The notes beneath the pieces are model-generated. The model was given only the letters and a program-made list of their open reading frames with translations. It was not told the DNA's origin and did not search any database. DNA of 64,000 nt from assembly GCF_004138205.1 (NCBI RefSeq), contig NZ_RXNQ01000035.1:124001-188000 (forward strand), written 5' to 3'. This DNA is from Pedobacter sp. SYP-B3415. Lineage in GTDB: Bacteria; Bacteroidota; Bacteroidia; Sphingobacteriales; Sphingobacteriaceae. Of this stretch, positions 6,953 through 14,826 are shown piece after piece. Numbering within the stretch: the first letter of the stretch is position 1; every line of letters begins with the position of its first letter. A program made the position numbers and the translations under genes.

Positions 6953-9376
6953 TCAGTATATCTTCGGAAACCTTCCGGGGTTTGCCTCATGCATCATCTC
7001 ATACACAATCTCAACGACATCATCAACCGAAGGTTTGCTGAAGTAGTCGCCGTCTGAGCCGTATGGCGGACGGTGCGCTTTTGCAGTCAGCGTACGCGGC
7101 TGGCCGTCAAGATGGTAATATCCGCCCTGCTCTTCCAGCACCTTCTGCAAAATATAGGCGGAAGCACCACCGGGAACATCCTCGTCTACCACAAGCAGTT
7201 TGTTGGTTTTTCTGAGTGAGGCGGCACAAAGATGATCAATATCAAAAGGCAGCAATGTCTGCGGATCGACGATTTCGACTAAAATGTCCATAGCCGCAAG
7301 TTCCTCTGCCGCTTCCTGAACAATACGTAAAGTGGAACCGTAAGAAACGATGGTCAGGTCAGTACCTTCTTTCAGTATTTCTGCCTTGCCCAGCGGGATG
7401 GTAAACTCGCCGACATTTTCGGGCAGCTGTTCCTTCAGGCGGTAGCCGTTCAGACATTCAATAACGATTGCAGGTTCATCTGCACGAAACAGCGTATTGT
7501 AGAGACCGGCTGCCTGTACCATGTTGCGTGGCACGCAAAGGTGCAAGCCGCGAAGTGATCCCAGCATCATCTGAATCGGCGATCCGGAATGCCAGATTCC
7601 TTCCAGCCGGTGCCCGCGCGTGCGGATAATGACGGGCGCCTTCTGACCGCCTTTTGTCCGGTACGAAAGGCTGGCCAGGTCATCGCTAAGAACATTCAGG
7701 GCAAACAGCAGGTAGTCGAGGTACTGGATTTCTGCAATAGGGCGCAGACCACGCATGGCCAGGCCAATGCCTTGCCCCATGATCGTCATCTCGCGAATGC
7801 CCGTATCTGTAACACGCAGTTCGCCGAATTTGGCCTGCAGACCGGCAAACCCCTGGTTTACATCGCCGATATTGCCCAGATCCTCGCCAAAGGCGACGAG
7901 CCTGGGGTCGCGTTCGAAATTCGCATCAAAACAGGCATTCAGAATTTCCCTTCCATCGATCACTTTTGGCGTAGCGTCATAAGTTGCAGCCACTTCGGGA
8001 ATCAGCGCCGGGCGCTCATTGCCATCCGTAAAGAGTTTTGAGTTATAGAGGTCGTGATTATGCGGCGCCTGAGCTTCGTACCAGTCCAGCAGCGTTTGGC
8101 GTTCATCAGAATCTTTTCCGGCGGTAAGCCGCAGTGCTTTTCTGGCTGCAGATACGATGTCTTTGCGCGTTGCATCGGGCATGGAAGCCAACTGCGCCCC
8201 TACCTTTACAAGCTGGGCGTGACCTTTCGCCAGGTTATGGATCATAAGTACCATAGCCTTGTGTTCTGCCCGCACACCACTCAAAAAGTCATTCCAGGCT
8301 TCCCGCTGGCAGTCGCGTACATATTTTTTTGCTTCAGTTTCAAGCGCCTGCAGTTCCTGTTCTGTTGTGATGGCCGATTCCAGCATCCACTTACGCATTT
8401 GTACCAGGCAGTCGTATTCACGCTCCCAATCCAGGCGCTCTTTGGTTTTATAACGCTCGTGCGAACCGGATGTTGAATGCCCCTGCGGCTGCGTAACTTC
8501 GGTTACATGGATCAGAACAGGCACATGCTCATCGCGGCAGATCTGGATCGCTTTCTCATAAGCTTCACAAAGCGCGGGATAGTCCCATCCGCGGACGCGG
8601 AAAATTTCGTACCCGGCATGATGCTCGTCACGCTGAAAGCCCTTCAGTATTTCTGAGATATTCTCTTTTGTGGTCTGGTATTTTGCCGGCACCGAGATGC
8701 CATAGGCATCATCCCAGACAGAAATAGCCATCGGAATCTGCAACACACCGGCAGCATTGAAAGCCTCAAAAAAGATGCCTTCTGAAGTAGACGCATTACC
8801 AATTGTGCCAAAAGCGACCTCATTGCCGTTTACCGAAAAGTTTTTCAGATAATTCAGCTCCGGATTCTGGCGGTAGAGTTTGGACGCATAAGCCAGTCCG
8901 ACAAGGCGTGCCATATGGCCGCCGGTCGTTGAAATATCTGATGAGGAGTTTTTTATTCCGGTCAGGTCATTCCAGCTGCCATCAGGATTGATGGAACGGG
9001 TGGCAAAATGACAATTCATTTGCCTGCCGGCTGATGCAGGGTCTTTTTCTACATCCGGGTTGGCATAAAGCTGTGCAAAAAATTCTTTGATGGTCGAAAT
9101 TCCGGATGCAAAGGCAAAAGTCTGGTCGCGGTAATAACCCGCACGCCAGTCGCCCTTTTTAAAGGCCTTTGCCATAGCGATCTGCGGAACTTCCTTGCCG
9201 TCGCCAAAGATGCCGAATTTCGCCTTTCCCGTGAGTACTTCCTTACGGCCGAGAAGACTGGCTTGCCGGCTTTCAAAGGCGATCTTATAGTCTGCTATAA
9301 TGATTTTTTTGAAGTCGTCAAAGCTTAGTTCTGAAGCATCAATCGGGTTGGTCACAACTTTATTGGTTGGCATCAT
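6953..9376 (-). CDS. 2-oxoacid dehydrogenase E1, alpha and beta subunits fused
   Basis: Thiamine-diphosphate-dependent E1 component of a 2-oxoacid dehydrogenase complex, probably branched-chain or pyruvate type. The 807-residue chain joins an alpha-like half (about 1-430) to a beta-like half (about 475-800; GREILNACFDANFERDPR, FGEDLGNIGDVNQGF, then DEDVPGGASAYI near the end). The thiamine site is unusual: where most E1 alpha chains have GDG...NN, this one reads IGNASTSEG...WDDAYGIS. Fused E1 chains are frequent in Bacteroidota. The alpha and beta halves are classed from motif order, and substrate choice cannot be decided here. Tandem ATG codons at 9376 and 9373 both fit, 19 nt below a TATCTTTG box. 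Confidence 0.88.
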   Translation of the reverse strand: MMPTNKVVTNPIDASELSFDDFKKIIIADYKIAFESRQASLLGRKEVLTGKAKFGIFGDGKEVPQIAMAKAFKKGDWRAGYYRDQTFAFASGISTIKEFFAQLYANPDVEKDPASAGRQMNCHFATRSINPDGSWNDLTGIKNSSSDISTTGGHMARLVGLAYASKLYRQNPELNYLKNFSVNGNEVAFGTIGNASTSEGIFFEAFNAAGVLQIPMAISVWDDAYGISVPAKYQTTKENISEILKGFQRDEHHAGYEIFRVRGWDYPALCEAYEKAIQICRDEHVPVLIHVTEVTQPQGHSTSGSHERYKTKERLDWEREYDCLVQMRKWMLESAITTEQELQALETEAKKYVRDCQREAWNDFLSGVRAEHKAMVLMIHNLAKGHAQLVKVGAQLASMPDATRKDIVSAARKALRLTAGKDSDERQTLLDWYEAQAPHNHDLYNSKLFTDGNERPALIPEVAATYDATPKVIDGREILNACFDANFERDPRLVAFGEDLGNIGDVNQGFAGLQAKFGELRVTDTGIREMTIMGQGIGLAMRGLRPIAEIQYLDYLLFALNVLSDDLASLSYRTKGGQKAPVIIRTRGHRLEGIWHSGSPIQMMLGSLRGLHLCVPRNMVQAAGLYNTLFRADEPAIVIECLNGYRLKEQLPENVGEFTIPLGKAEILKEGTDLTIVSYGSTLRIVQEAAEELAAMDILVEIVDPQTLLPFDIDHLCAASLRKTNKLLVVDEDVPGGASAYILQKVLEEQGGYYHLDGQPRTLTAKAHRPPYGSDGDYFSKPSVDDVVEIVYEMMHEANPGRFPKIY

Positions 9377-9394
9377 ACGCTAACGGTTAGGGGG

Positions 9395-9402
9395 CAAAGA
9401 TA
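9395..9402 (-). promoter_or_regulatory. -7 box (TATCTTTG) of the E1 gene
   Basis: On the minus strand TATCTTTG matches TAnnTTTG and ends 19 nt before the E1 start. No TTG lies at the right distance upstream, so only half of the promoter is supported. Confidence 0.5.
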
Positions 9403-9460
9403 AGAAATAATAAAATTGCCTCTTCCTCGCTCATGTAACAATATATATTTGGAATGCTTT

Positions 9461-9489
9461 TTGAAATGTAGCTGAAAGTACTAATTTTG
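9461..9489 (+). promoter_or_regulatory. Promoter of the DUF1573 gene
   Basis: TTG at 9461-9463, an 18-nt spacer and TAATTTTG at 9482-9489 match the Bacteroidota consensus. The transcript would have an untranslated leader of about 90 nt before the ATG at 9586. Confidence 0.7.
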
Positions 9490-9585
9490 CTATCAGACAC
9501 AGAATCAAAGAGATTGGCGGCGCCATTATACAAGTTGCCCGTCCTTGATAAGTCTGCAGCAATTCACTCAAACACACACAGATCC

Positions 9586-9975
9586 ATGAAAAAGATCATT
9601 CTAGCCCTTGCATTCGTTATCGGAATCGGCGCTGCCGCGCATGCGCAAAGTAAACCGGCCGAATTTAAGTTCGTCGAAGAAACATTTGATTTTGGTAAAA
9701 TTCCTGCCAATAAACCTGTTACACATGTTTTCAAGTTTACCAATATCGGCGATGAACCGCTGATCATCAAAAATGCCGAAGCCACCTGCGGCTGTACCAA
9801 GCCGACATTTGCAACGACACCGGTAAAAAAAGGGGAAACAGGAACCATTTCGGTAACGTATAACGCCGCCGGCGATCCGCAGCAGTTTGCAAAGACCGTA
9901 ACTGTCAGCTCGAATGCAAAAACACCGATAAAAGTGCTTTACATAAAAGGAGAAACGGTAAGCGCAAGCCGCTAA
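9586..9975 (+). CDS. DUF1573 family exported protein
   Basis: A 129-residue protein with a signal peptide (KKIILALAFVIGIGAAAHAQ) and one DUF1573 immunoglobulin-like beta domain: the EETFDFGKI start, PLIIKNAEATCGCTKP with its conserved CGC, and VTYNA. Proteins of this family are exported in Bacteroidota; their role is not well defined. The ATG at 9586 is chosen because it starts the signal peptide and lies downstream of the promoter. An upstream start at 9487 would fall next to the -7 box. The gene stands alone, with its own promoter and a terminator right behind it. Confidence 0.85.
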   Translation: MKKIILALAFVIGIGAAAHAQSKPAEFKFVEETFDFGKIPANKPVTHVFKFTNIGDEPLIIKNAEATCGCTKPTFATTPVKKGETGTISVTYNAAGDPQQFAKTVTVSSNAKTPIKVLYIKGETVSASR

Positions 9976-9991
9976 TCATAAAGAATCTGAG

Positions 9992-10020
9992 AAAGCCCGG
10001 CCAATATAGCCGGGTTTTTT
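9992..10020 (+). terminator. Intrinsic terminator after the DUF1573 gene
   Basis: CCCGGC at 9996-10001 pairs with GCCGGG at 10009-10014, extended by a G-T wobble and an AAA/TTT base. The loop is 7 nt and a T-run follows. Confidence 0.8.
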
Positions 10021-10031
10021 TATTTTTGCGC

Positions 10032-11231
10032 ATGCCAAAAATCTCAGACAAAGGGCTTCAGATGCCCGCATCACCCATCAGGAAACTAACTCCTTTTGCA
10101 GACCAGGCTAAAAGGCTGGGTCGTCAGGTTTACCACCTGAATATAGGTCAGCCCGATATCGCAACGCCCGAGGGCATGCTTAACGCCATCAAAAACATTG
10201 ATTTTAATGTCTGGGCATACACGCCTTCGGAAGGAACCCTCGCCTACCGCCAAAAACTTACCGAATACTATAATAAGCTGGGCTACGGCATTACGCCGGA
10301 AGATATCCTTGTCACCGTAGGCGGTTCTGAAGCGATAACAATCGCGATGCAGACTTGCGTAAACGAAGGCGACGAGATCATTATTCCCGAGCCGTTTTAC
10401 GCCAATTATAATGGTTTTGCCTGCATGAGTAATGTTGTGGTCAAACCGATTCTGTCTTATATTGAGAACGGCTTCGCGCTGCCGCCGATAGCTGAGTTTG
10501 AAAAGCTGATTACGCCAAAAACAAAAGCGATCATCATCTGTAACCCGAACAATCCGACCGGGTACCTCTATTCCCGCGAAGAACTTGAAGCCCTGAAATC
10601 ACTTTGCCTGAAATACGACCTGTTCCTTTTTTCTGACGAAGCCTACCGGGAATTTTGTTACGATGGGCGCGAATTTGTGTCGCCTATGCACCTCGACGGA
10701 CTGGATGAAAATGTGGTGGTGATGGATACGGTTTCCAAACGTTACAGTGCCTGCGGTGCGCGGCTTGGCTGCCTGATTACAAAGAACAAATCGGTTATTT
10801 CCAGCGGCTTAAAGTTTGCACAGGCAAGACTGAGTCCGGGGATGGTTGAACAACTGGCCGGTGCAGCCGCTGTGGACACACCTGACAGTTATTTCGAGGC
10901 TGTAAATACCGAATACACCCTCCGTCGGGATACCCTGGTAAACCGGCTGAACGCGATGGAAGGCGTATTTTGTCCGAACCCGGGCGGCGCGTTCTACGTG
11001 GTAGCCAAACTGCCAATCGATAACGCCGACGCCTTTTGCCAATGGATGCTGGAAGAATTCGAACACCAAAATCAAACTGTCATGATGGCACCGGCTACCG
11101 GGTTTTACTCAACAGCAGGTTCAGGCAGCAACGAAGTGCGCATGGCCTACGTTTTGAACACCGGCGACCTGAACAAAGCGATGGACTGTCTCGAAGCAGC
11201 TTTGAAGGTGTATCCGGGCAAGACTGCTTAA
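10032..11231 (+). CDS. PLP-dependent class I/II aminotransferase (aspartate aminotransferase-like)
   Basis: A 399-residue fold-type I aminotransferase exchanging amino groups between an amino acid and a 2-oxoacid. Visible signatures are HLNIGQPDIATP near the N-terminus, TVGGSEAI, IIICNPNNPTGY with the substrate-binding Asn, DEAYREF with the PLP-binding Asp, and DTVSKRYSACGARLG with the Schiff-base Lys. Its substrate is not decided by sequence. An aromatic or aspartate role is possible, and the nearby aromatic operon, which lacks an aminotransferase, makes the former worth testing. The ATG at 10032 is preferred over a TTG two codons earlier. The start lies only a few bases after the TATTTTTG that follows the upstream terminator, so the transcript could be nearly leaderless. 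Confidence 0.88.
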   Translation: MPKISDKGLQMPASPIRKLTPFADQAKRLGRQVYHLNIGQPDIATPEGMLNAIKNIDFNVWAYTPSEGTLAYRQKLTEYYNKLGYGITPEDILVTVGGSEAITIAMQTCVNEGDEIIIPEPFYANYNGFACMSNVVVKPILSYIENGFALPPIAEFEKLITPKTKAIIICNPNNPTGYLYSREELEALKSLCLKYDLFLFSDEAYREFCYDGREFVSPMHLDGLDENVVVMDTVSKRYSACGARLGCLITKNKSVISSGLKFAQARLSPGMVEQLAGAAAVDTPDSYFEAVNTEYTLRRDTLVNRLNAMEGVFCPNPGGAFYVVAKLPIDNADAFCQWMLEEFEHQNQTVMMAPATGFYSTAGSGSNEVRMAYVLNTGDLNKAMDCLEAALKVYPGKTA

Positions 11232-11251
11232 GAGCTATTTTAAAACATAAT

Positions 11252-11287
11252 AAGCCGCCTCATGATATCATGGGGCGGTTTTTTTGT
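11252..11287 (+). terminator. Intrinsic terminator after the aminotransferase gene
   Basis: AAGCCGCCTCATGA pairs with TCATGGGGCGGTT, joined by a very short loop over CATGATATCATG, and a seven-T run follows. It ends the plus-strand unit. The ~145 nt that follow hold no gene I can support. Confidence 0.85.
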
Positions 11288-11433
11288 GAATATCTCTTAT
11301 TTTTCCAGATGATATATTAATGGTTTACAGGGGATCCCGGTAAAAATCCAACAGACTGGTTATATTTTCGATTTTCGTAAATCCGTTTAGAAAGGCCGTT
11401 CGTATATGGGATTACTAAAAACCCGCGAAACCC

Positions 11434-11748
11434 TTGAAAACGGCAAATCTTTGCATTACATTTCTGCTGCTCTGCTGTATGCTTATCAAAGCTGCCGGAA
11501 CGATACAGCCGGTTGCCGCGGGTTTACCCGCTATGGAAAAAGAAGAGAGCGGGAAGACTGAGAAACCTGATGCCCCCGAGAAATCTGATGCTAAAAAGAA
11601 GATCGAGGTCACTGAATATCTCGTTATCGAGTCAGATCACCCAAACATTTCAGCAGCAGACAGTGCTGCTTATGGGCGGCTCCACAACGGTACTGTTTGC
11701 GAGGCCTGGCTACGTGCCCCCGAACGACCGCCGGACTTCGCTGCATAA
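11434..11748 (+). CDS. Small exported Lys/Glu-rich protein, unknown
   Basis: A 104-residue frame with a convincing signal peptide (LCITFLLLCCMLIKAAG) followed by a hydrophilic stretch rich in Glu, Lys and Pro (EKEESGKTEKPDAPEKSDAKKK). It must start at a TTG (11434), as no in-frame ATG precedes the signal sequence. I do not recognise a family. Another frame from ATG 11406 gives a 49-residue product without a signal and is less likely. It is followed after 52 nt by the DUF4394 lipoprotein gene on the same strand, and the two could be co-transcribed. The signal peptide is the main support. Confidence 0.45.
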   Translation: MKTANLCITFLLLCCMLIKAAGTIQPVAAGLPAMEKEESGKTEKPDAPEKSDAKKKIEVTEYLVIESDHPNISAADSAAYGRLHNGTVCEAWLRAPERPPDFAA

Positions 11749-11800
11749 CACCAAAAAATCCCTTCTCAACTTTTTCAGATAACCTTTAGAATATTCAACC

Positions 11801-12613
11801 ATGTTAAAAAATACGAACCTATTCCGGGCTACAGCCATTCTGGCCTTAATCATTTTGTTTTCTGCCTGTAAGAAAAACCGCGACGGCGACGACATGCTGA
11901 TGGGACCCGACGTTACATTTTACGGCCTCAGCACGGATAATAAAATCATGCGTTTTAACGGTCAGAACACAAACCAGGTCCTTGCTCAGGTGAGCGTTAG
12001 TGGTTTGGCAAGCGGCGAGTCGCTGCTTGGTATCGATTTCCGTCCGGCAACCGGCCAGTTGTACGCCATTGGCAGCAGCAGCAGGTTATATACAATTAAT
12101 GTAAGTACAGGCGCAGCAACTGCAGTTGGTGCAGCTGCATTCAGTCCGGTTATTGCCGGCAACATTTTAGGTTTTGATTTCAACCCGACTGTAGACAGGA
12201 TCCGTTTGGTTACCTCTACCGGACAGAACCTGCGTCTACATCCTGAAACCGGCGCTGTGGCCTTTGTTGACGGATCTGTGAATGGCGTTACCGGTGTTAG
12301 CGTGGTGGGTTCTGCCTATACGGAGAACCGTGCAGGTGCTACGACTACTGCCCTGTTCAACCTGGATGCGAGCGGAAACAGGTTATTAAAACAGACTGCA
12401 CCAAACGAAGGAACACAGGCAGTAGTTGGCAGCCTGGGTGTTGACATCGATGATGCGGCGGGGTTTGATATCAGTCCGGCGGGCGTTGCCCTTGCCGCAA
12501 TGTCCACAGGCGGCATGTCTGGCTTGTATACCATTGATTTGGCAACCGGTGCAGCTGCCAAGGTGGGTTCTTTTGGTATCCAGATCCGCGGGCTGGCGAT
12601 TCCGACGAACTAA
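11801..12613 (+). CDS. DUF4394 domain lipoprotein
   Basis: A 270-residue predicted lipoprotein with the lipobox LFSAC at residues 19-23 (Cys 23). From about residue 38 it shows the DUF4394 pattern of beta-propeller-like repeats: VTFYGLSTDNKIMRF, LLGIDFRPATGQLYAIG, ILGFDFNPTVDRIRLV, then LVTSTGQNLRLHPETG and LGVDIDDAAGFDIS. The family is known as a domain of exported proteins without established activity. The ATG at 11801 opens the signal sequence directly. Confidence 0.85.
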   Translation: MLKNTNLFRATAILALIILFSACKKNRDGDDMLMGPDVTFYGLSTDNKIMRFNGQNTNQVLAQVSVSGLASGESLLGIDFRPATGQLYAIGSSSRLYTINVSTGAATAVGAAAFSPVIAGNILGFDFNPTVDRIRLVTSTGQNLRLHPETGAVAFVDGSVNGVTGVSVVGSAYTENRAGATTTALFNLDASGNRLLKQTAPNEGTQAVVGSLGVDIDDAAGFDISPAGVALAAMSTGGMSGLYTIDLATGAAAKVGSFGIQIRGLAIPTN

Positions 12614-12721
12614 GACTTTGTGATAGACAGCAGGCCCCTCTGCGCAGGCATGGGCCGCTGTTATGTTGATCCGGGCATACCAGAAACCAGAATTTGACTT
12701 TTTTGCTACTTTGATTTTTGG

Positions 12722-12729
12722 TATATTTG
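12722..12729 (+). promoter_or_regulatory. -7 box (TATATTTG) of ssrA
   Basis: TATATTTG ends 11 nt before the predicted 5' end of mature tmRNA at 12741. A TTTTG at 12701-12705 lies 16 nt upstream, slightly short of the usual spacer. Confidence 0.6.
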
Positions 12730-12740
12730 TATTCTTCATT

Positions 12741-13106
12741 GGGCCCGTTCCTGGATTTGACGGGGTGGCGAAGGATAAGTTAGCATGCAGTGCGTTGTAC
12801 GGAGAGCACTTAAATCTGAACGTTCAAACAATAATTGGCGAAAATAACTACGCCTTAGCTGCCTAATTTAGAATTACGCAAGCTTTTGTTCCGCTAGCCT
12901 TTGCGAAATTGGGTTAGCACCAGGAGCATCGAACAAATCTCGCTGGCCGCTGCAGGGTGTGATGCAGGGGTAAGAACAAACACCTAAGGAAGAAGGTTAA
13001 GGCGCTTTTCCGGTCTGCCCCTTCCCGACAACCAAACGGAAAATAAGCATGTAGAAGGCTTGTTTTATCTCACAACCGGACAAGGGTTCGACTCCCTTCG
13101 GGTCCA
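12741..13106 (+). ncRNA. ssrA: tmRNA (transfer-messenger RNA)
   Basis: Rescues stalled ribosomes by acting as a tRNA-Ala mimic and then as a short messenger. The 5' end GGGCCCG (12741-12747) pairs with CGGGTCC (13099-13105) to form the acceptor stem with one G-U. TGGATTTGACGGGG follows the 5' end, as in other tmRNAs, and the T arm GGGTTCGACTCCC lies just before the 3' acceptor strand. The tag frame encodes GENNYALAA and a stop, a form typical of Bacteroidota. CCA is not encoded, as A 13106 is followed by CA. The length of about 366 nt is normal. The 3' end of ssrA is a favoured integration site for mobile elements, relevant to the island that follows. Confidence 0.95.
12837..12866 (+). other. 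tmRNA proteolysis tag reading frame
   Basis: GGC GAA AAT AAC TAC GCC TTA GCT GCC TAA encodes GENNYALAA, added after the Ala carried by tmRNA. The YALAA end is the usual target for ClpXP-type proteases. Confidence 0.93.
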
Positions 13107-13114
13107 CATTTAAG

Positions 13115-13159
13115 AAAAGCAGACGTATCAGGTTATATAAAAACCGCGTCTGCTTTTTT
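13115..13159 (+). terminator. Intrinsic terminator of ssrA
   Basis: An 11-bp perfect stem pairs AAAAGCAGACG (13115-13125) with CGTCTGCTTTT (13147-13157), followed by a T-run. The 21-nt loop contains one copy of the TATCAGGTTATA element whose inverse copy lies at 13178-13189. Confidence 0.8.
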
Positions 13160-13189
13160 CATTTAAGGCTTTTTCGTTATAACCTGATA
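13126..13189. repeat. 12-bp inverted repeat next to ssrA
   Basis: TATCAGGTTATA at 13126-13137 and its exact reverse complement TATAACCTGATA at 13178-13189 lie 40 nt apart, between the ssrA 3' end and the integrase-like fragment. They could be recombinase or regulator binding sites. This is inference. Confidence 0.6.
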
Positions 13190-13209
13190 TAATGGCGTAT
13201 CTAAAATTG

Positions 13210-13259
13210 TTTGCACCATACACGGCAACAACCGAAAATTTGTTTGCACCGGTTTGCAC
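13210..13259 (+). repeat. Three direct copies of TTTGCAC
   Basis: TTTGCAC occurs at 13210-13216, 13243-13249 and 13253-13259, the last directly before the ATG of the integrase-like fragment. Short direct repeats upstream of an integrase gene can be arm-type binding sites. No experiment or database supports this for these copies. Confidence 0.5.
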
Positions 13260-13260
13260 A

Positions 13261-13338
13261 ATGAAAGCGTCAGTTCAACTTTGGCTATATAGAAACGAAA
13301 CGTTATCGGACGGTCGGCCCCCAGTGATGGGCATGTAA
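13261..13338 (+). pseudogene. N-terminal fragment of a tyrosine-type integrase (remnant)
   Basis: ATG 13261 opens a 25-codon frame, MKASVQLWLYRN...LSDGRPPVM, ending at TAA 13336-13338. It resembles the start of the arm-binding domain of Bacteroidota tyrosine recombinases, which often begin with a short Met-Lys-Ala beta strand, a W-L-D/Y-x-R turn and a DGxxPV segment. No continuation was found in the following 800 nt in any frame I examined. The location, 155 nt after ssrA and at the edge of a composition change, fits a decayed integrase of the element that brought in the restriction island. The fragment is short, so the family call is tentative. Confidence 0.4.
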
Positions 13339-14148
13339 CTATCTACCCCTTGAAAGCAGTAGATAAGGACTAAGCGCTGAAGTGTGATGGTATACGGCAA
13401 ATATTCAGCGATTTACAAAATTGTTCGAAACATTAGGCCAAAATGAACAGTTCCGATTATAACCCCTCTAATATTTGTTTTCTTGTTAGGGCGATATTTG
13501 TTTGTCAGCCGTACATGCTTCCGAATGACCAAACGGTTTATAATCACTTTGTTCAACTGTGCAGAGTTACGGGGTTATTTTACTAGTCCATTTTTTTAAA
13601 GGTTTACCATCCTAGGAGTAGTCTCCATTTTCCGGAAGGTGAGGATTTCCAGACTTACGGTTTAGCAATTATGGGTACTATCAAATTTCACTACCTTATT
13701 GCATTTTTTGTGCATGCTGAAGTTCCTTCTTGTGGCAATATTCAGGGTTTAAGTAACAAGGACTTACTATCGCAAAAAGATGTTTGAATAATTTAACGAT
13801 CTGCTAACATTTGCATCGAAATTTCTCCCTGCTAAATAGTTCTTTGACACACCGGGAAGAAATTTTTCCATCCAGTTTTAGTGCAGCCATGTTTACATGC
13901 AGACGCTCTCATACTCATTCACTTATGTGACGGTAAGTAGTGAATGCTTTAGACATAATTTGTGATTTTAGTGGTGAAGATAACGGGCAAAAGACTTCGT
14001 ACCTCCTCGCGTATTTCGCTCTTTCTTCAAAGCGAAGCCTCTGCAAAACAGGTCCAATAAACACCAGAGTTGTAGACCCCCATATTCGAACAAAGGACGT
14101 TTAGATCTGCAAATCTCTATGAACGTCTAATTTATAGTAGAGATAAAT
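13339..14148. other. Intergenic region without supported genes
   Basis: About 810 nt between the integrase-like fragment and the metallopeptidase gene. I see several stop codons in all frames, a weak inverted pair ATCTAC...GTAGAT near 13340-13370, and TAAATAGTTCTTTGACAC near 13834, which resembles a -33 region without a clear -7 box. The stretch is probably decayed mobile-element DNA. Confidence 0.5.
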
Positions 14149-14826
14149 TCAACTAAAATCCACCTCTAAAAGCTGTCCGTTTTTCTTCAACCAGTTTTTT
14201 GCCTTTTCATAGGCTGGTACTTGTATCGAAAGAATATTCCAGAAACGTGGGGTGTGGTTGTTTTCCATTAAATGAACTAATTCATGGGCAACTAAATATT
14301 CCAAAACGTATACAGGCGCTTTGATAATTCGCCAATTGAAAATGATGTTATTTGCAGGTGTACAAGATCCCCATCTGTATTTCATCTCTGAGGTTTTGAA
14401 CTGATTGTATTGCACCCCTAAATTTCTAGCATATTTGGTAGCCAAGGGTTCAATTTTTAGAAGCGCCTGTTTCAAATACCATTTTTTAAACAAGTCATTG
14501 GCTTTAGGCTGGTTGCTTTTTGATATTTTGAAACGTTGGTCAAATTCAACACCCTCTATTGCTTCATCAACTACCATTAATTGATAGTTTTTGCCAAGAT
14601 ACATTAATGTTTCTCCTGACACGAACTCCTTGCGCTCTGTAACAACAGGATATTTTTGAACATGGCTTAGTTTGTCCTTTATCCATTGCCGTTTAGATTG
14701 AACGATTTCATCAACCTTTTCGGCTGTTAAGTGATGCGGAGCACGAACAATAATACTCCTGTCCCTTTCAACAGAAATATTGAGGGTTTTGCGATTGGAA
14801 TATTTTACCTGATACTCAATGATCAT
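14149..14826 (-). CDS. YgjP-like zinc metallopeptidase (M48/DUF45 family)
   Basis: A 225-residue cytoplasmic protein. The zinc-binding motif is HELVHLMENNH near residues 183-193 (HExxH plus a third ligand His), followed by PRFW. Upstream lies the family block KYRWGSC near 152. The N-terminus has the DUF45 start with the RAPHHLTAEKVDEIV segment. Members are commonly found next to type I restriction genes, but their substrate is not established. It is the last gene of the island operon: its ATG overlaps the hsdR stop as TAATG at 14824-14828, so translation is almost certainly coupled to hsdR. Confidence 0.88.
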   Translation of the reverse strand: MIIEYQVKYSNRKTLNISVERDRSIIVRAPHHLTAEKVDEIVQSKRQWIKDKLSHVQKYPVVTERKEFVSGETLMYLGKNYQLMVVDEAIEGVEFDQRFKISKSNQPKANDLFKKWYLKQALLKIEPLATKYARNLGVQYNQFKTSEMKYRWGSCTPANNIIFNWRIIKAPVYVLEYLVAHELVHLMENNHTPRFWNILSIQVPAYEKAKNWLKKNGQLLEVDFS

